From: Clostridia bacterium | GTDB taxonomy: Bacteria; Bacillota; Clostridia; Oscillospirales; SIG627 | Length of the DNA stretch: 14,018 nt | Direction of reading: 5' to 3' | Assembly: GCA_017408325.1 (NCBI GenBank) | Contig: JAFQUW010000162.1 | Location: forward strand, 1 to 14,018 | Part shown: one piece after another, positions 8,001 through 13,598 of the stretch | How positions within the stretch are numbered: position 1 is the first letter of the stretch | Layout of the letters: every line of letters starts with the position of its first letter | The notes under the pieces: generated by a model | The model's database searches: none | Told to the model about the DNA's origin: nothing | Seen by the model: the letters and a program-made list of their open reading frames with translations, nothing else | Position numbers and translations under genes: made by a program

Positions 8001-8161
8001 CGGTTTCTGTGACGGCCAAGGGCGGCACGTTGAAACTACAACAGAAACTGGAAACGGCAGACGGGCTCTATCTCTTGTATGCCGTGGAGAACATCACGGA
8101 AGATTGCAGCGTCTCGGTCAAACGCATTGAGACACCGTCGGGAACAAAGGAGGAAGAATGA
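5084..8161 (+). CDS. Large secreted protein: FecR-like domain plus C-terminal beta repeats
   Basis: Function unknown. The 1025-residue product starts with a signal peptide (hydrophobic core 6-21, likely cleavage near FAA, 21-23). Residues about 50-225 resemble a FecR-type domain: LTPGDRVFVGD (86-96), a self-contained beta-rich stretch, and SGSLSYTF (157-164). Residues 255-330 are helical and charged. Residues about 340-540 look like one or two beta-sandwich domains. From about 543 to 1016 there are roughly six diverged repeats of about 80 residues, most of them with a G-Y-F core and ending in a pattern like VYTVERVYGDLYVSV. No LPXTG signal, SLH domain or C-terminal membrane segment is present, so how it stays at the surface is unclear. 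GGAAAGGAA lies about ten bases before the ATG; a GTG at 5078 is an alternative start. Its stop overlaps the next ATG. Confidence 0.85.
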   Translation: MKRCLAILVALLLLTPCFSVFAAEEEGVVSFAQFSFEKALLRAVRSILPEEEVAAVWQEGVLLSSDAQISGADGVPYPVGAKEQTLTPGDRVFVGDDESVLKIYTAAEVVKTEKGEDGEETRSSEVRRFELKTVYFSRSSRFVLRQASGGLELFLESGSLSYTFAADAFLDGEFTLSTPHLSCRADERYLSLGTDAQGSAIFFLGGKGELNLSFGARCRSMKKGDGFFVSSDAAETRELSAPLFSGGEKEADATYSAALLRAVLENSALAESCVQALAALDDAADFNAVREAYEKAREHEREVRARAYRAEEVVRTVCAMTVDDFLAKDYQAPLSREKEESVWNLVLPQSCAAYEVRSSGKKINLAALSSKSKVDVFLTLAVPLADAKDELKLVLGKKEFAVSLTEGTAGYLFRLPVSTLKKLYAKDPSEKTISVKYKTEKTNFFLAGEGVAYSVVKKKGEDAPEAGKSYSVKIRLNEELYAEDEFYLSFTNGKGKTKQIPPTAVAGEENTFLFTVKPTKGANFAEVVFSSLHELVVENRLEGEYSAKLSGVAGEGLVASGTRPVLRLFDGGDGEFVPVVLQVSGDVTEALGADENGCYPLQKIGANTRLILSLGYPVSMPEESKLYSVEPVAGFSADYAEAGGEYRFKVHLSHDAALGTSILVKNNGVTLSPDSDGVYIIAEVTQPVRLSVTHGVTYSIILPTGDNFTVSPYGGDGTTVLENGTFRFTLQMTDKEAEVSQVAVAANETVLTPDASGIYTVTGIQRDVYITVRVLSSFKVTISEGDGYTVRPLEEGDGTVLSGGDYRFAIDLDESVHPESVLTVTAGDKVIKPKKGVYKISKISGDVAITVRLTRAFSVTLPEEHAAYSVTSADGDVVLYGESYTFSVTPKGKQALTVYVNGRKAEGVAGVYTVERVYGDLYVSVAVEKDDDKTHKITLSSEGAQATAHTATRVKDGGSFVFSVSVEGTDPETVSVTAKGGTLKLQQKLETADGLYLLYAVENITEDCSVSVKRIETPSGTKEEE

Positions 8162-9192
8162 AACGCTTCAACGCAAAGCAAAAAGGCGTGACCGCCTTCT
8201 CGTTTCTTGCGCTTGTACTCTTGGTCCTGATCTTGATCTTTTGCCTGCCAAAGGAAAACGTGCCGGTGCGTTTCGGCGCCCCGATGCGCGTGGAAGCCGA
8301 AGACGGAACCGTGCTTTCCGCCTCGCCGTCTGCCATGACGCTCTGTGAGGACGGAAGCGTGCTCGTCTGCGACAGTGCTCTGCACGTCATTTGGCGTGTG
8401 AGTGCAACGGAAGCGAAGATCGTTGCCGGGCGCGTGGGTACACCGGACGCGACGGGCCGCGTTTCGGGCGGCTACGTTGACGGCGCGGCAAAAGATGCCC
8501 GTTTTGATACGCCGACGGAGATCCTTCCCTACGGGAAAGGATATCTGATCTCCGACAGTCTCAATCACGTCCTGCGCTATTTTGACCCCGAACAGAAAAC
8601 GGTCGTCACCTTTGCGGGGACGGGAAAGTCGGGAATGACCGACGGAGTGGTCGACTGTGCCTCCTTTGCTTCCCCGGCCGGGATGTGCACCGATGAGGCG
8701 GGCAATCTTTACGTTGCCGATACGCTCAACCACGCGATCCGAAAGATCGACACCGCGGGTTACGTCTCCACCTTCCTCGGCGGGAAAAGCGGCTTTTTCG
8801 ACGGCTCGTTTGACGTGGCGCGTCTGTCGTATCCCGTGGACATTGTCTGTCGCGGACAGGAGTTTTACATCGCGGATCGAAAGAACGCTGCGGTGCGTGC
8901 AGTCATCTCGGGTGAACTCGTTACCCTTTGCGGCGCGGATCCGACGGATCTCAACGGCGCAGAGGAGACCGCTTTTTCTCCCGAGTCGCTCTTTGTGACG
9001 GAGGATGGGGCGCTTCTCATCTGCGACAGTGCGCGCGGCAGCATTCTGGAGTTTTCCGGCGGAGTGCTTTCCACCCGTCTGGCTGAACAAGCGAACGCCT
9101 CGATGCGTCTTCCCGTGGATCTGATCTTTTCCGACGGCGACCTTTACCTCGCCTCGGCGACATCTTGTGAGTTGGAGGTTTTGCACGGTTGA
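8158..9192 (+). CDS. Membrane-anchored NHL-repeat beta-propeller protein
   Basis: The 344-residue protein has a short basic N-terminus and one membrane segment (about 12-30) without a clear cleavage site, so it is probably anchored with the rest outside the cell. About six NHL blades follow, near 58-90, 117-155, 172-208, 225-258, 274-308 and 318-344. The best match is NLYVADTLNHAIRKID (183-198), with GYLISDSLNH (128-137) in the blade before. NHL propellers usually bind proteins, RNA or sugars; no enzyme motif is visible here. The ATG overlaps the stop of the secreted protein gene (ATGA), with GGAGG four bases upstream, and its own stop overlaps the popT start. This close coupling suggests the three products act together. 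The specific role is unknown. Confidence 0.88.
   Translation: MKRFNAKQKGVTAFSFLALVLLVLILIFCLPKENVPVRFGAPMRVEAEDGTVLSASPSAMTLCEDGSVLVCDSALHVIWRVSATEAKIVAGRVGTPDATGRVSGGYVDGAAKDARFDTPTEILPYGKGYLISDSLNHVLRYFDPEQKTVVTFAGTGKSGMTDGVVDCASFASPAGMCTDEAGNLYVADTLNHAIRKIDTAGYVSTFLGGKSGFFDGSFDVARLSYPVDIVCRGQEFYIADRKNAAVRAVISGELVTLCGADPTDLNGAEETAFSPESLFVTEDGALLICDSARGSILEFSGGVLSTRLAEQANASMRLPVDLIFSDGDLYLASATSCELEVLHG
9174..9191 (+). promoter_or_regulatory. Ribosome binding site and TTG start of popT
   Basis: GGAGG (9174-9178) lies ten bases before a TTG at 9189-9191, the only start codon in frame that fits the protein family. TTGA overlaps the NHL gene stop, so translation of popT is probably coupled. Confidence 0.7.
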
Positions 9193-10085
9193 AACGGTTT
9201 TATCTTCCCCTGTGGCGTGCGATCCAGGGAATCTTCATCGGCATCGGCGCGATGCTTCCCGGGATCTCGGGCGGCGTGATGTGCGTGCTCTTCGGCATCT
9301 ATCGTCCGATGATGGAGCTCCTTTCGCACCCGATCCGCGCTTTCAAAAAGTATTGGTCTCTCATCGCTCCCGTGCTCGTCGGCTGGGTCGGCGGATTCTG
9401 GATCGCCTCGGCCCTTCTCGCCGTGCTCTTTGCCGACGGACAGATGCAGGTCTATGCCGTCTGGCTCTTCATCGGGCTCATCGGCGGCACTCTGCCCGAC
9501 CTGTGGAAGACCGCAACGGAAAAAGGAATCACCCGCTCGTCCGTCGCCTCGCTTTTGATCTGTTTTGCTCTCGCACTCGTGTTTTTCTTCACCTTCCGCG
9601 GCGGCGAAGAGACGGTCAATCTCCCGGGCGGATTTCTCGCGTGGATCTTCTGCGGCATCACCTGGGGCATTTCGCTGATCATCCCCGGTCTTTCCTCTTC
9701 CGCGCTTCTGATGTACCTCGGACTTTACCAGAAGATGAATGCCGGTGTGCAGGCACTTGATTTTTCCGTCATTCTGCCCTGGCTTCTGGGCATTTTGCTC
9801 GTGGTCGTCTTCTGTACCCGCGGCGTCAACCTCCTCTTTGAAAAAGCCTACGCCGCGACCTATCAGGGTCTCTTCGGCGTGATGGTTGCTTCCTCGGTCG
9901 CCATCATTCCTTACGGGAAGATCACCGTCGAGGTCGACGGGGTCGACACTCTCTTTGACGTGGTCTACAACACCGAGACCGTCCTGATCTCCCTTGCCTG
10001 CGTTCTCATCGGCTTCGTCGTCGCGATCGTCATGGATCGCCTCGGCGACAAGATCGTCCCAAAAGACGAGGAGGAACAAGCGTAA
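9189..10085 (+). CDS. popT: PopT-family (DUF368) undecaprenyl-phosphate transporter
   Basis: The 298-residue integral membrane protein matches the DUF368 family, members of which (PopT) return undecaprenyl phosphate, the lipid carrier for wall precursors, to the inner side of the membrane. The two halves each carry the family signature: GAMLPGISGGV then GIY (20-38), and GISLIIPGLSSSALLMYLG (160-178). Around eight hydrophobic segments are visible, with a charged tail EEEQA. It starts with TTG, overlapping the NHL gene by 4 bp, and is the last gene before a strong terminator. Its place behind two extracytoplasmic proteins suggests a link between lipid-carrier recycling and envelope assembly. 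The family call is firm; the substrate is inferred from the family. Confidence 0.92.
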   Translation: MKRFYLPLWRAIQGIFIGIGAMLPGISGGVMCVLFGIYRPMMELLSHPIRAFKKYWSLIAPVLVGWVGGFWIASALLAVLFADGQMQVYAVWLFIGLIGGTLPDLWKTATEKGITRSSVASLLICFALALVFFFTFRGGEETVNLPGGFLAWIFCGITWGISLIIPGLSSSALLMYLGLYQKMNAGVQALDFSVILPWLLGILLVVVFCTRGVNLLFEKAYAATYQGLFGVMVASSVAIIPYGKITVEVDGVDTLFDVVYNTETVLISLACVLIGFVVAIVMDRLGDKIVPKDEEEQA

Positions 10086-10120
10086 AAAAGAAGCACGCGA
10101 AACGCGTGCTTCTTTTTTTT
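10084..10120 (+). terminator. Bidirectional terminator between popT and the AMP-binding gene
   Basis: A stem of about 16 bp (10084-10099 with 10103-10118) has a 3-nt AAA loop and a GC-rich core. It has T tracts on both strands and begins inside the popT stop codon. It ends the rightward popT operon and the convergent leftward gene that stops at 10127. Confidence 0.92.
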
Positions 10121-10126
10121 ATACTG

Positions 10127-11884
10127 TTATTCTTCGCCGTCTTCGGCGGAGACTTTGTGGCGTTGGATCTTCATGGTAGAGGTCTTGGGGAAGGGGGTCT
10201 TGCGGATCTTGACGCACTTGATCTGGCGGAAGGCGGCAAGACGTCCGTTGACCCGTTTGATCTCGGCGTTGAAATAGTCGAGCAGGGCGTCGTCCCCTTC
10301 GACGGCTTTTTCTTTGAGGGCGTCAAAGTCGGGGAAAATGATCGCGGTGAGTTGCAGAAGTCCGTCGTCGCGCTTAGTCGTGGTGACCATGCAGTCGCGG
10401 ATGCCGAAGATCGGCTCGAGGTACTCTTCGATCTCCTCGGGGAAGACGTTTTTGCCCGAATCGAGAACGAGGACGTTCTTCTTTCGGCCGGTGATGTAGA
10501 GGAAGCCGTTCTTGTCGAGATAGCCGCAGTCGCCGGAATAGAACCAGCCGCGGGATGTGAGAACGTCGCGCGTCGCCTCTTCGTTTTTGTAGTAACCGAG
10601 CATGACGTTTCCGCCTTTGATGACGATCTCGCCCGTCTCGTCATCGGGATGGGCGCGGTCGATGATGATCTGCTGGCCGACGATGGGCAGGCCGCAGGAG
10701 GCGTAGTTCGTCACGTCGTGGGGGATCATCGCAACACCGGGAGCGCATTCGGTGATGCCATAGGCCTGACTGACCTTGAGGCCGAAGGCCTCCATGTTGG
10801 CGATCAGTTCCGCCGAGCAGGCAGCACCGCCCGAGACCACGAGGCGCAGGCGACCGCCGAAGGCGGCAAGCACCGTGGCAAAGATCTTTCGTCGGCCGTC
10901 GATGCCGAGGTGCATCAGAGCCCCCGAGAGAGCGCGCCCGACGAGGAGCGTCTTTTCCTTGCCCTCTTTTCGCGCTGTCTCCAGGATCTTTTTGTACATC
11001 ACGCCGAGCACCGTCGGCACCACGCAGATGACCGAGGGAGAGAAGCGTTTGAAGTCCGAGAGAACGGAGGTGATGCGGTCGTTGATGGCGACCGTGCAGC
11101 CGCGCAGGAGGGCGACCAGGATACCGCAGCTCATTTCATAGGTGTGGTGCAGAGGCAAGATCGACAAAAAGACGTCGTCGGGGGTCACCGCAACGTACTT
11201 GATGCCGCGGTTGCAGCAGAACAGGATGTTGTTCTGGCTGAGCATGACCATCTTGGCCGTGCCCGTCGTGCCGGAAGTGAACAAAAGCACGGCGAGTCGG
11301 TCGCAGTCAGGCTCAGGCGCGGATTCTGCCCCGCCGTCAAGAAGACGGGCGCCGCGACGTGCAAGATCGCCGAGCGCCGGGATCTCTTCGGTTTCGTACG
11401 CCCGTTCGGCAAGAATCGTTTCCGTCGGGCAGTCGGTGACGAGTCGCACGCGAAGGCGTAGGTTAGAAAGACGTTCGTCGTCTGCTTCAAACACCTCGCG
11501 GTAGGTGTCGGTGTACACCGCCGCGTCGCAGTCCGCTTCGCGCACGAACGAGGCGATCTGTGCGCGGTCGAGTTCGCGGTCGAGCGGCACAATGACGCCG
11601 CCTGCGGCAACGACGGCAAGGTATACGGCGATCCACTCGGGACTCTTTTCACCGATGAGTGCGACGTGAAAGGTGGGAAGCGCGCGTTCAGAGAAGGCAC
11701 AGGACAGCGCGCGCACAAGTCGCTCAAAGGCGGAATAAGTCACGGAGCAGTCCGCGCCGTCGCGGCGGTATCGGAAGACGTCTTTGGTCGGATACAGACG
11801 CGCGGAGTCAAACAGCATTCCGGGGACACTCGTCGCTTCCGGCTGGTCGAGCACGCGCGTGATTCTTTCAATCTTGGTTGCCAT
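10127..11884 (-). CDS. AMP-binding enzyme, long-chain fatty acid-CoA ligase-like
   Basis: The 585-residue protein is an ANL-superfamily adenylating enzyme that would activate a carboxylic acid with ATP and transfer it to CoA. Visible motifs are the P-loop LFTSGTTGTAKM (201-212), LPLHHTYE (243-250), YGITE (375-379), YSGDCGYLDKNG with D452 (449-460), GRKKN (466-470) and the C-terminal TSTMKIQR with catalytic K572 (568-575). Length and motif set fit long-chain acyl-CoA synthetases of the FadD15 kind. The substrate cannot be read from the sequence, and an acyl-ACP ligase is possible. The start at 11884 has AAAGGAG six bases upstream. The frame is open further upstream, but that stretch contains the promoter. 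It is a single gene with its own promoter and a shared terminator. Confidence 0.92.
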   Translation of the reverse strand: MATKIERITRVLDQPEATSVPGMLFDSARLYPTKDVFRYRRDGADCSVTYSAFERLVRALSCAFSERALPTFHVALIGEKSPEWIAVYLAVVAAGGVIVPLDRELDRAQIASFVREADCDAAVYTDTYREVFEADDERLSNLRLRVRLVTDCPTETILAERAYETEEIPALGDLARRGARLLDGGAESAPEPDCDRLAVLLFTSGTTGTAKMVMLSQNNILFCCNRGIKYVAVTPDDVFLSILPLHHTYEMSCGILVALLRGCTVAINDRITSVLSDFKRFSPSVICVVPTVLGVMYKKILETARKEGKEKTLLVGRALSGALMHLGIDGRRKIFATVLAAFGGRLRLVVSGGAACSAELIANMEAFGLKVSQAYGITECAPGVAMIPHDVTNYASCGLPIVGQQIIIDRAHPDDETGEIVIKGGNVMLGYYKNEEATRDVLTSRGWFYSGDCGYLDKNGFLYITGRKKNVLVLDSGKNVFPEEIEEYLEPIFGIRDCMVTTTKRDDGLLQLTAIIFPDFDALKEKAVEGDDALLDYFNAEIKRVNGRLAAFRQIKCVKIRKTPFPKTSTMKIQRHKVSAEDGEE

Positions 11885-11918
11885 AAAAGGCTCCTTTCCG
11901 ACTCTTACGGGTCGTGCT

Positions 11919-11927
11919 ATTATATCA
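11919..11927 (-). promoter_or_regulatory. Promoter -10 of the AMP-binding gene
   Basis: Read leftward, TATAAT (11919-11924) is preceded by TGA, giving a perfect extended -10 box. The -35 is weak (TTGCTT with an 18-bp spacer). Transcription would start near 11912, giving a leader of about 27 bases. Confidence 0.75.
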
Positions 11928-12014
11928 CGGCCGGCACAAAAAAAGCAAAGAAAATCTGCGGCGTTCATAAAATGGTTACGATTTGTGGAAATGTACTAAA
12001 GAGTCCTCCGGACC

Positions 12015-12037
12015 AAAAAAAGCCGCCCAAAGGCGGC
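12015..12037 (-). terminator. Second of two tandem leftward terminators
   Basis: Six G/C-only pairs, GCCGCC (12022-12027) with GGCGGC (12032-12037), a 4-nt loop, and on the leftward strand seven T directly after. It has no T tract rightward. It backs up the terminator 20 bases upstream of it and shields the AMP-binding gene promoter. Confidence 0.85.
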
Positions 12038-12054
12038 AACGCTTAAAAACGCAC

Positions 12055-12107
12055 AAAAAAATAACCCTTGATCGCGGTTTCTTTACACTCGCACGATCAA
12101 GGGCTAT
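12055..12107 (-). terminator. Leftward terminator of the 12.1-12.35 kb RNA
   Basis: Ten perfect pairs (12065-12074 with 12094-12103), extended by three A-T pairs beyond one mismatch, around a loop of about 19 nt. Leftward it is followed by seven T. No protein gene ends here, so it appears to end the non-coding transcript that starts near 12351. Confidence 0.85.
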
Positions 12108-12351
12108 TTTGAACTTATCTTGATATCTAACATCCTTTTAACCTCTCTTTCTACGGTCTCGATCCTCCCGTCTGTCTGCACCACTTTTTTGAACAAGTCT
12201 CTTGCGTTTATTCAAAGTCCCGTTCGGTGGGACAGCCCCTTCGGTGCATCGATCCCGACGCTCATCAGATCGGGTGACTTCAATCTTTTAGACCGTTTTT
12301 GCAGAAGTCTCGGTCAGCGTCCTGTACAATGGAATCACCTTTCCTTTCTGC
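12055..12351 (-). ncRNA. Candidate structured non-coding RNA, about 295 nt, unknown class
   Basis: A leftward promoter and a strong terminator frame this stretch, which has no convincing reading frame. Base pairing seen by hand: a 5' stem of six pairs (12346-12351 with 12301-12306) beginning at the predicted first nucleotide; a closing stem (12290-12295 with 12154-12159); inside it a hairpin (12270-12274 with 12254-12258) and a branch stem (12243-12248 with 12177-12182) that holds two hairpins (12229-12233 with 12217-12221; 12211-12216 with 12188-12193, the latter capped by CAAG/CTTG). A purine-rich linker of about 45 nt leads to the terminator. The hallmark sequences of RNase P RNA, tmRNA and SRP RNA were not found. 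It could also be a leader with a very short peptide. Pairings were not energy-tested. Confidence 0.5.
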
Positions 12352-12357
12352 ACTTAC

Positions 12358-12386
12358 AGTATATACGATCCGTCGCCTTTTGACAA
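12358..12386 (-). promoter_or_regulatory. Promoter of the candidate non-coding RNA
   Basis: Read leftward: TTGTCA (12381-12386), a spacer of exactly 17 bp, and TATACT (12358-12363), five of six matches in each box. The predicted start near 12351 coincides with the first base of a 6-bp stem. Confidence 0.7.
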
Positions 12387-12450
12387 TTCGCAAAATATCC
12401 AAACTTTTTCTGTCATGTTTATGCATAAGGGCGAATCTTCTCAAAACCCG

Positions 12451-12480
12451 TTGACAAGGCCCTTCCTCCTCTGTTATAAT
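12451..12480 (+). promoter_or_regulatory. Consensus sigma-A promoter with no gene behind it
   Basis: TTGACA (12451-12456), an 18-bp spacer and TATAAT (12475-12480) with TG one base upstream of the -10. Both boxes are perfect. Transcription would start near 12487, only about a dozen bases before a terminator hairpin, so the product would be about 45 nt. Confidence 0.75.
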
Positions 12481-12494
12481 GATCGTGTTGGGGC

Positions 12495-12529
12495 AAAACA
12501 AAAACCGTCTGTTTTCGCAGACGGTTTTT
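12495..12529 (-). terminator. Bidirectional terminator, end of the S1-domain gene
   Basis: A 12-bp perfect stem (12500-12511 with 12518-12529) has a 6-nt loop and T-rich tails on both strands. Leftward it ends the S1-domain transcript, whose stop is at 12578. Rightward it would stop transcription from the promoter at 12451-12480. Confidence 0.88.
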
Positions 12530-12577
12530 GTTTTTCTTTGCATTTTCTCCCGAAAAGAGGAGAAACAAGAGAAAACC

Positions 12578-13477
12578 TCAATATTGCCAGCCCGAGACGT
12601 TTCCGGAGGTGACGTAGTAATCCAGGTGTGGGGTGGCGCGTTCCAGCGCGGTGTCGGCGATGAGGACGAGTTTGACCTTGTGTTTTTGGGGCAAGATGTT
12701 TTTGATATAGACCGAGCAGGTGCGGCCCTCTTCAACGCCGCTTTTGTATTCGGCGAGGCCTGCGAGGTTGGGGGCAAGCTCGATGAAGATCCCGTAGTCT
12801 TCGACGCTGCGCACGATGCCCGTGACGGTCTGGCCGATCTCAAAGGAGGCGGCGTTCTCTTCCCAGGTGCCGAGCAGTTCTTTGTGTGTCAGGCAGATGC
12901 GTCCCCGTGTTCCGAGGAGGACGTCGTCGCGATTCCGCACGGCGGCGTAGATGTACTGGCCGAGGTAGAAGCGATCCTTCGGGTGGGAAATGCGAGAGAC
13001 GGAGATGCAGTCGATGGAGAGCAGGGAAGTGATGCCGCAGCCGATGTCGCAGAACGCGCCGAAGGGTTCGAAGTGTGTCACGCGCGCCGCAAGGACGTCG
13101 CCCGTCACGAGACGGTCGAGGTATTCGGCAAGACACTTTTGTTGCGCCTTTTTGCGTGAGAGATAGAGCGTCGTGATGCCGCACTCGCGCTCGATGCGCT
13201 CAATGAGAAAGGCGACGCTTTTTCCGACGCGTGTGATGGCGGCAATGTCGCGACAGAGGGATCCGTCGGGCGTCAGCGCGATCTCGTCGTGGGGAATCAC
13301 CGCGCGACAGCCCGCGAGGTTTAGGATCAGCGAGAGATTTGAGTCGCAGAGCAAGACCCGTCCCTCCAGGATGCGTTCTTCTTCCATCGCGCGCTCCAAC
13401 GCGGGAAGCGACGAGACGGCCTGAATGTTTTCGGGTGTGTTGATGAGAACCCCTTCGGGGAAAAACAGCGGTTTCAA
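12578..13477 (-). CDS. S1-type RNA-binding domain protein
   Basis: The 299-residue protein appears to be built from three OB-fold units. An N-terminal one (about 35-95) has LEGRVLLCDSN and AVIPHDEIA. A clear S1 domain (about 125-195) contains GDVLAARVTHFEPFGAFCDI. A third (about 213-272) contains IGQTVTGIVRSVEDYGIFIEL. It resembles the S1-like proteins of Clostridia rather than full ribosomal protein S1, and probably binds RNA or ribosomes. The start is a TTG at 13475-13477 with GGAGGT (13487-13492) about ten bases upstream. The frame is open further upstream, but without a good start codon or binding site. It has its own terminator and diverges from the transporter gene. Exact function is unknown. 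Confidence 0.85.
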   Translation of the reverse strand: MKPLFFPEGVLINTPENIQAVSSLPALERAMEEERILEGRVLLCDSNLSLILNLAGCRAVIPHDEIALTPDGSLCRDIAAITRVGKSVAFLIERIERECGITTLYLSRKKAQQKCLAEYLDRLVTGDVLAARVTHFEPFGAFCDIGCGITSLLSIDCISVSRISHPKDRFYLGQYIYAAVRNRDDVLLGTRGRICLTHKELLGTWEENAASFEIGQTVTGIVRSVEDYGIFIELAPNLAGLAEYKSGVEEGRTCSVYIKNILPQKHKVKLVLIADTALERATPHLDYYVTSGNVSGWQY

Positions 13478-13492
13478 GAGCCTTGGACCTCC
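13475..13492 (-). promoter_or_regulatory. Ribosome binding site and TTG start of the S1-domain gene
   Basis: GGAGGT (leftward, 13487-13492) precedes TTG at 13475-13477. No in-frame ATG or GTG with a binding site is nearby, which decides the start. Confidence 0.7.
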
Positions 13493-13552
13493 AATCTTTT
13501 CTTCTTCATGGAAAAGGTATGGGAGGAGGCGAAAAAATATGCTTTGTTGTTG

Positions 13553-13581
13553 TTGTGTTTTCGGCGTCGCCGTGCTATAAT
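13553..13581 (+). promoter_or_regulatory. Promoter of the EamA transporter gene
   Basis: TATAAT (13576-13581) with TG one base upstream forms an extended -10 box. The -35 TTGTGT (13553-13558) is the last unit of a short TTG repeat, with a 17-bp spacer. Transcription would start near 13588, leaving a leader of only about ten bases. Confidence 0.7.
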
Positions 13582-13598
13582 GGCGCGCGAGGTGACTT

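Noticed and set aside
11885..11968. Longer N-terminus for the AMP-binding enzyme
   Set aside because: The extension is coded across the TATAAT promoter, while the internal ATG at 11884 has a well-placed AAAGGAG site.
12055..12110. T-box leader, because ACCGCG appears in the terminator loop
   Set aside because: The rest of the conserved T-box sequence is missing, no antiterminator partner is seen, and no aminoacyl-tRNA synthetase or amino acid gene follows.
12120..12383. Rightward 87-codon frame across the non-coding RNA locus
   Set aside because: No ribosome binding site or convincing promoter; it lies antisense to the promoter-terminator unit, and its product shows no recognisable motif.
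12280..12426. Leftward short frame of about 48 codons starting at an ATG near 12426
   Set aside because: It spans the -35 and -10 of a good promoter, lacks a ribosome binding site and its composition is not protein-like compared with neighbouring genes.
13474..13509. 11-codon leader peptide overlapping the S1-domain gene start (TTGA)
   Set aside because: The sequence before its ATG is pyrimidine-rich and carries no ribosome binding site, so translation is unlikely.
13544..13555. Four TTG units upstream of the transporter promoter as a phase-variation tract
   Set aside because: Too few units, and changes in number would leave the -35 to -10 distance unchanged because the last unit is fixed next to the spacer.
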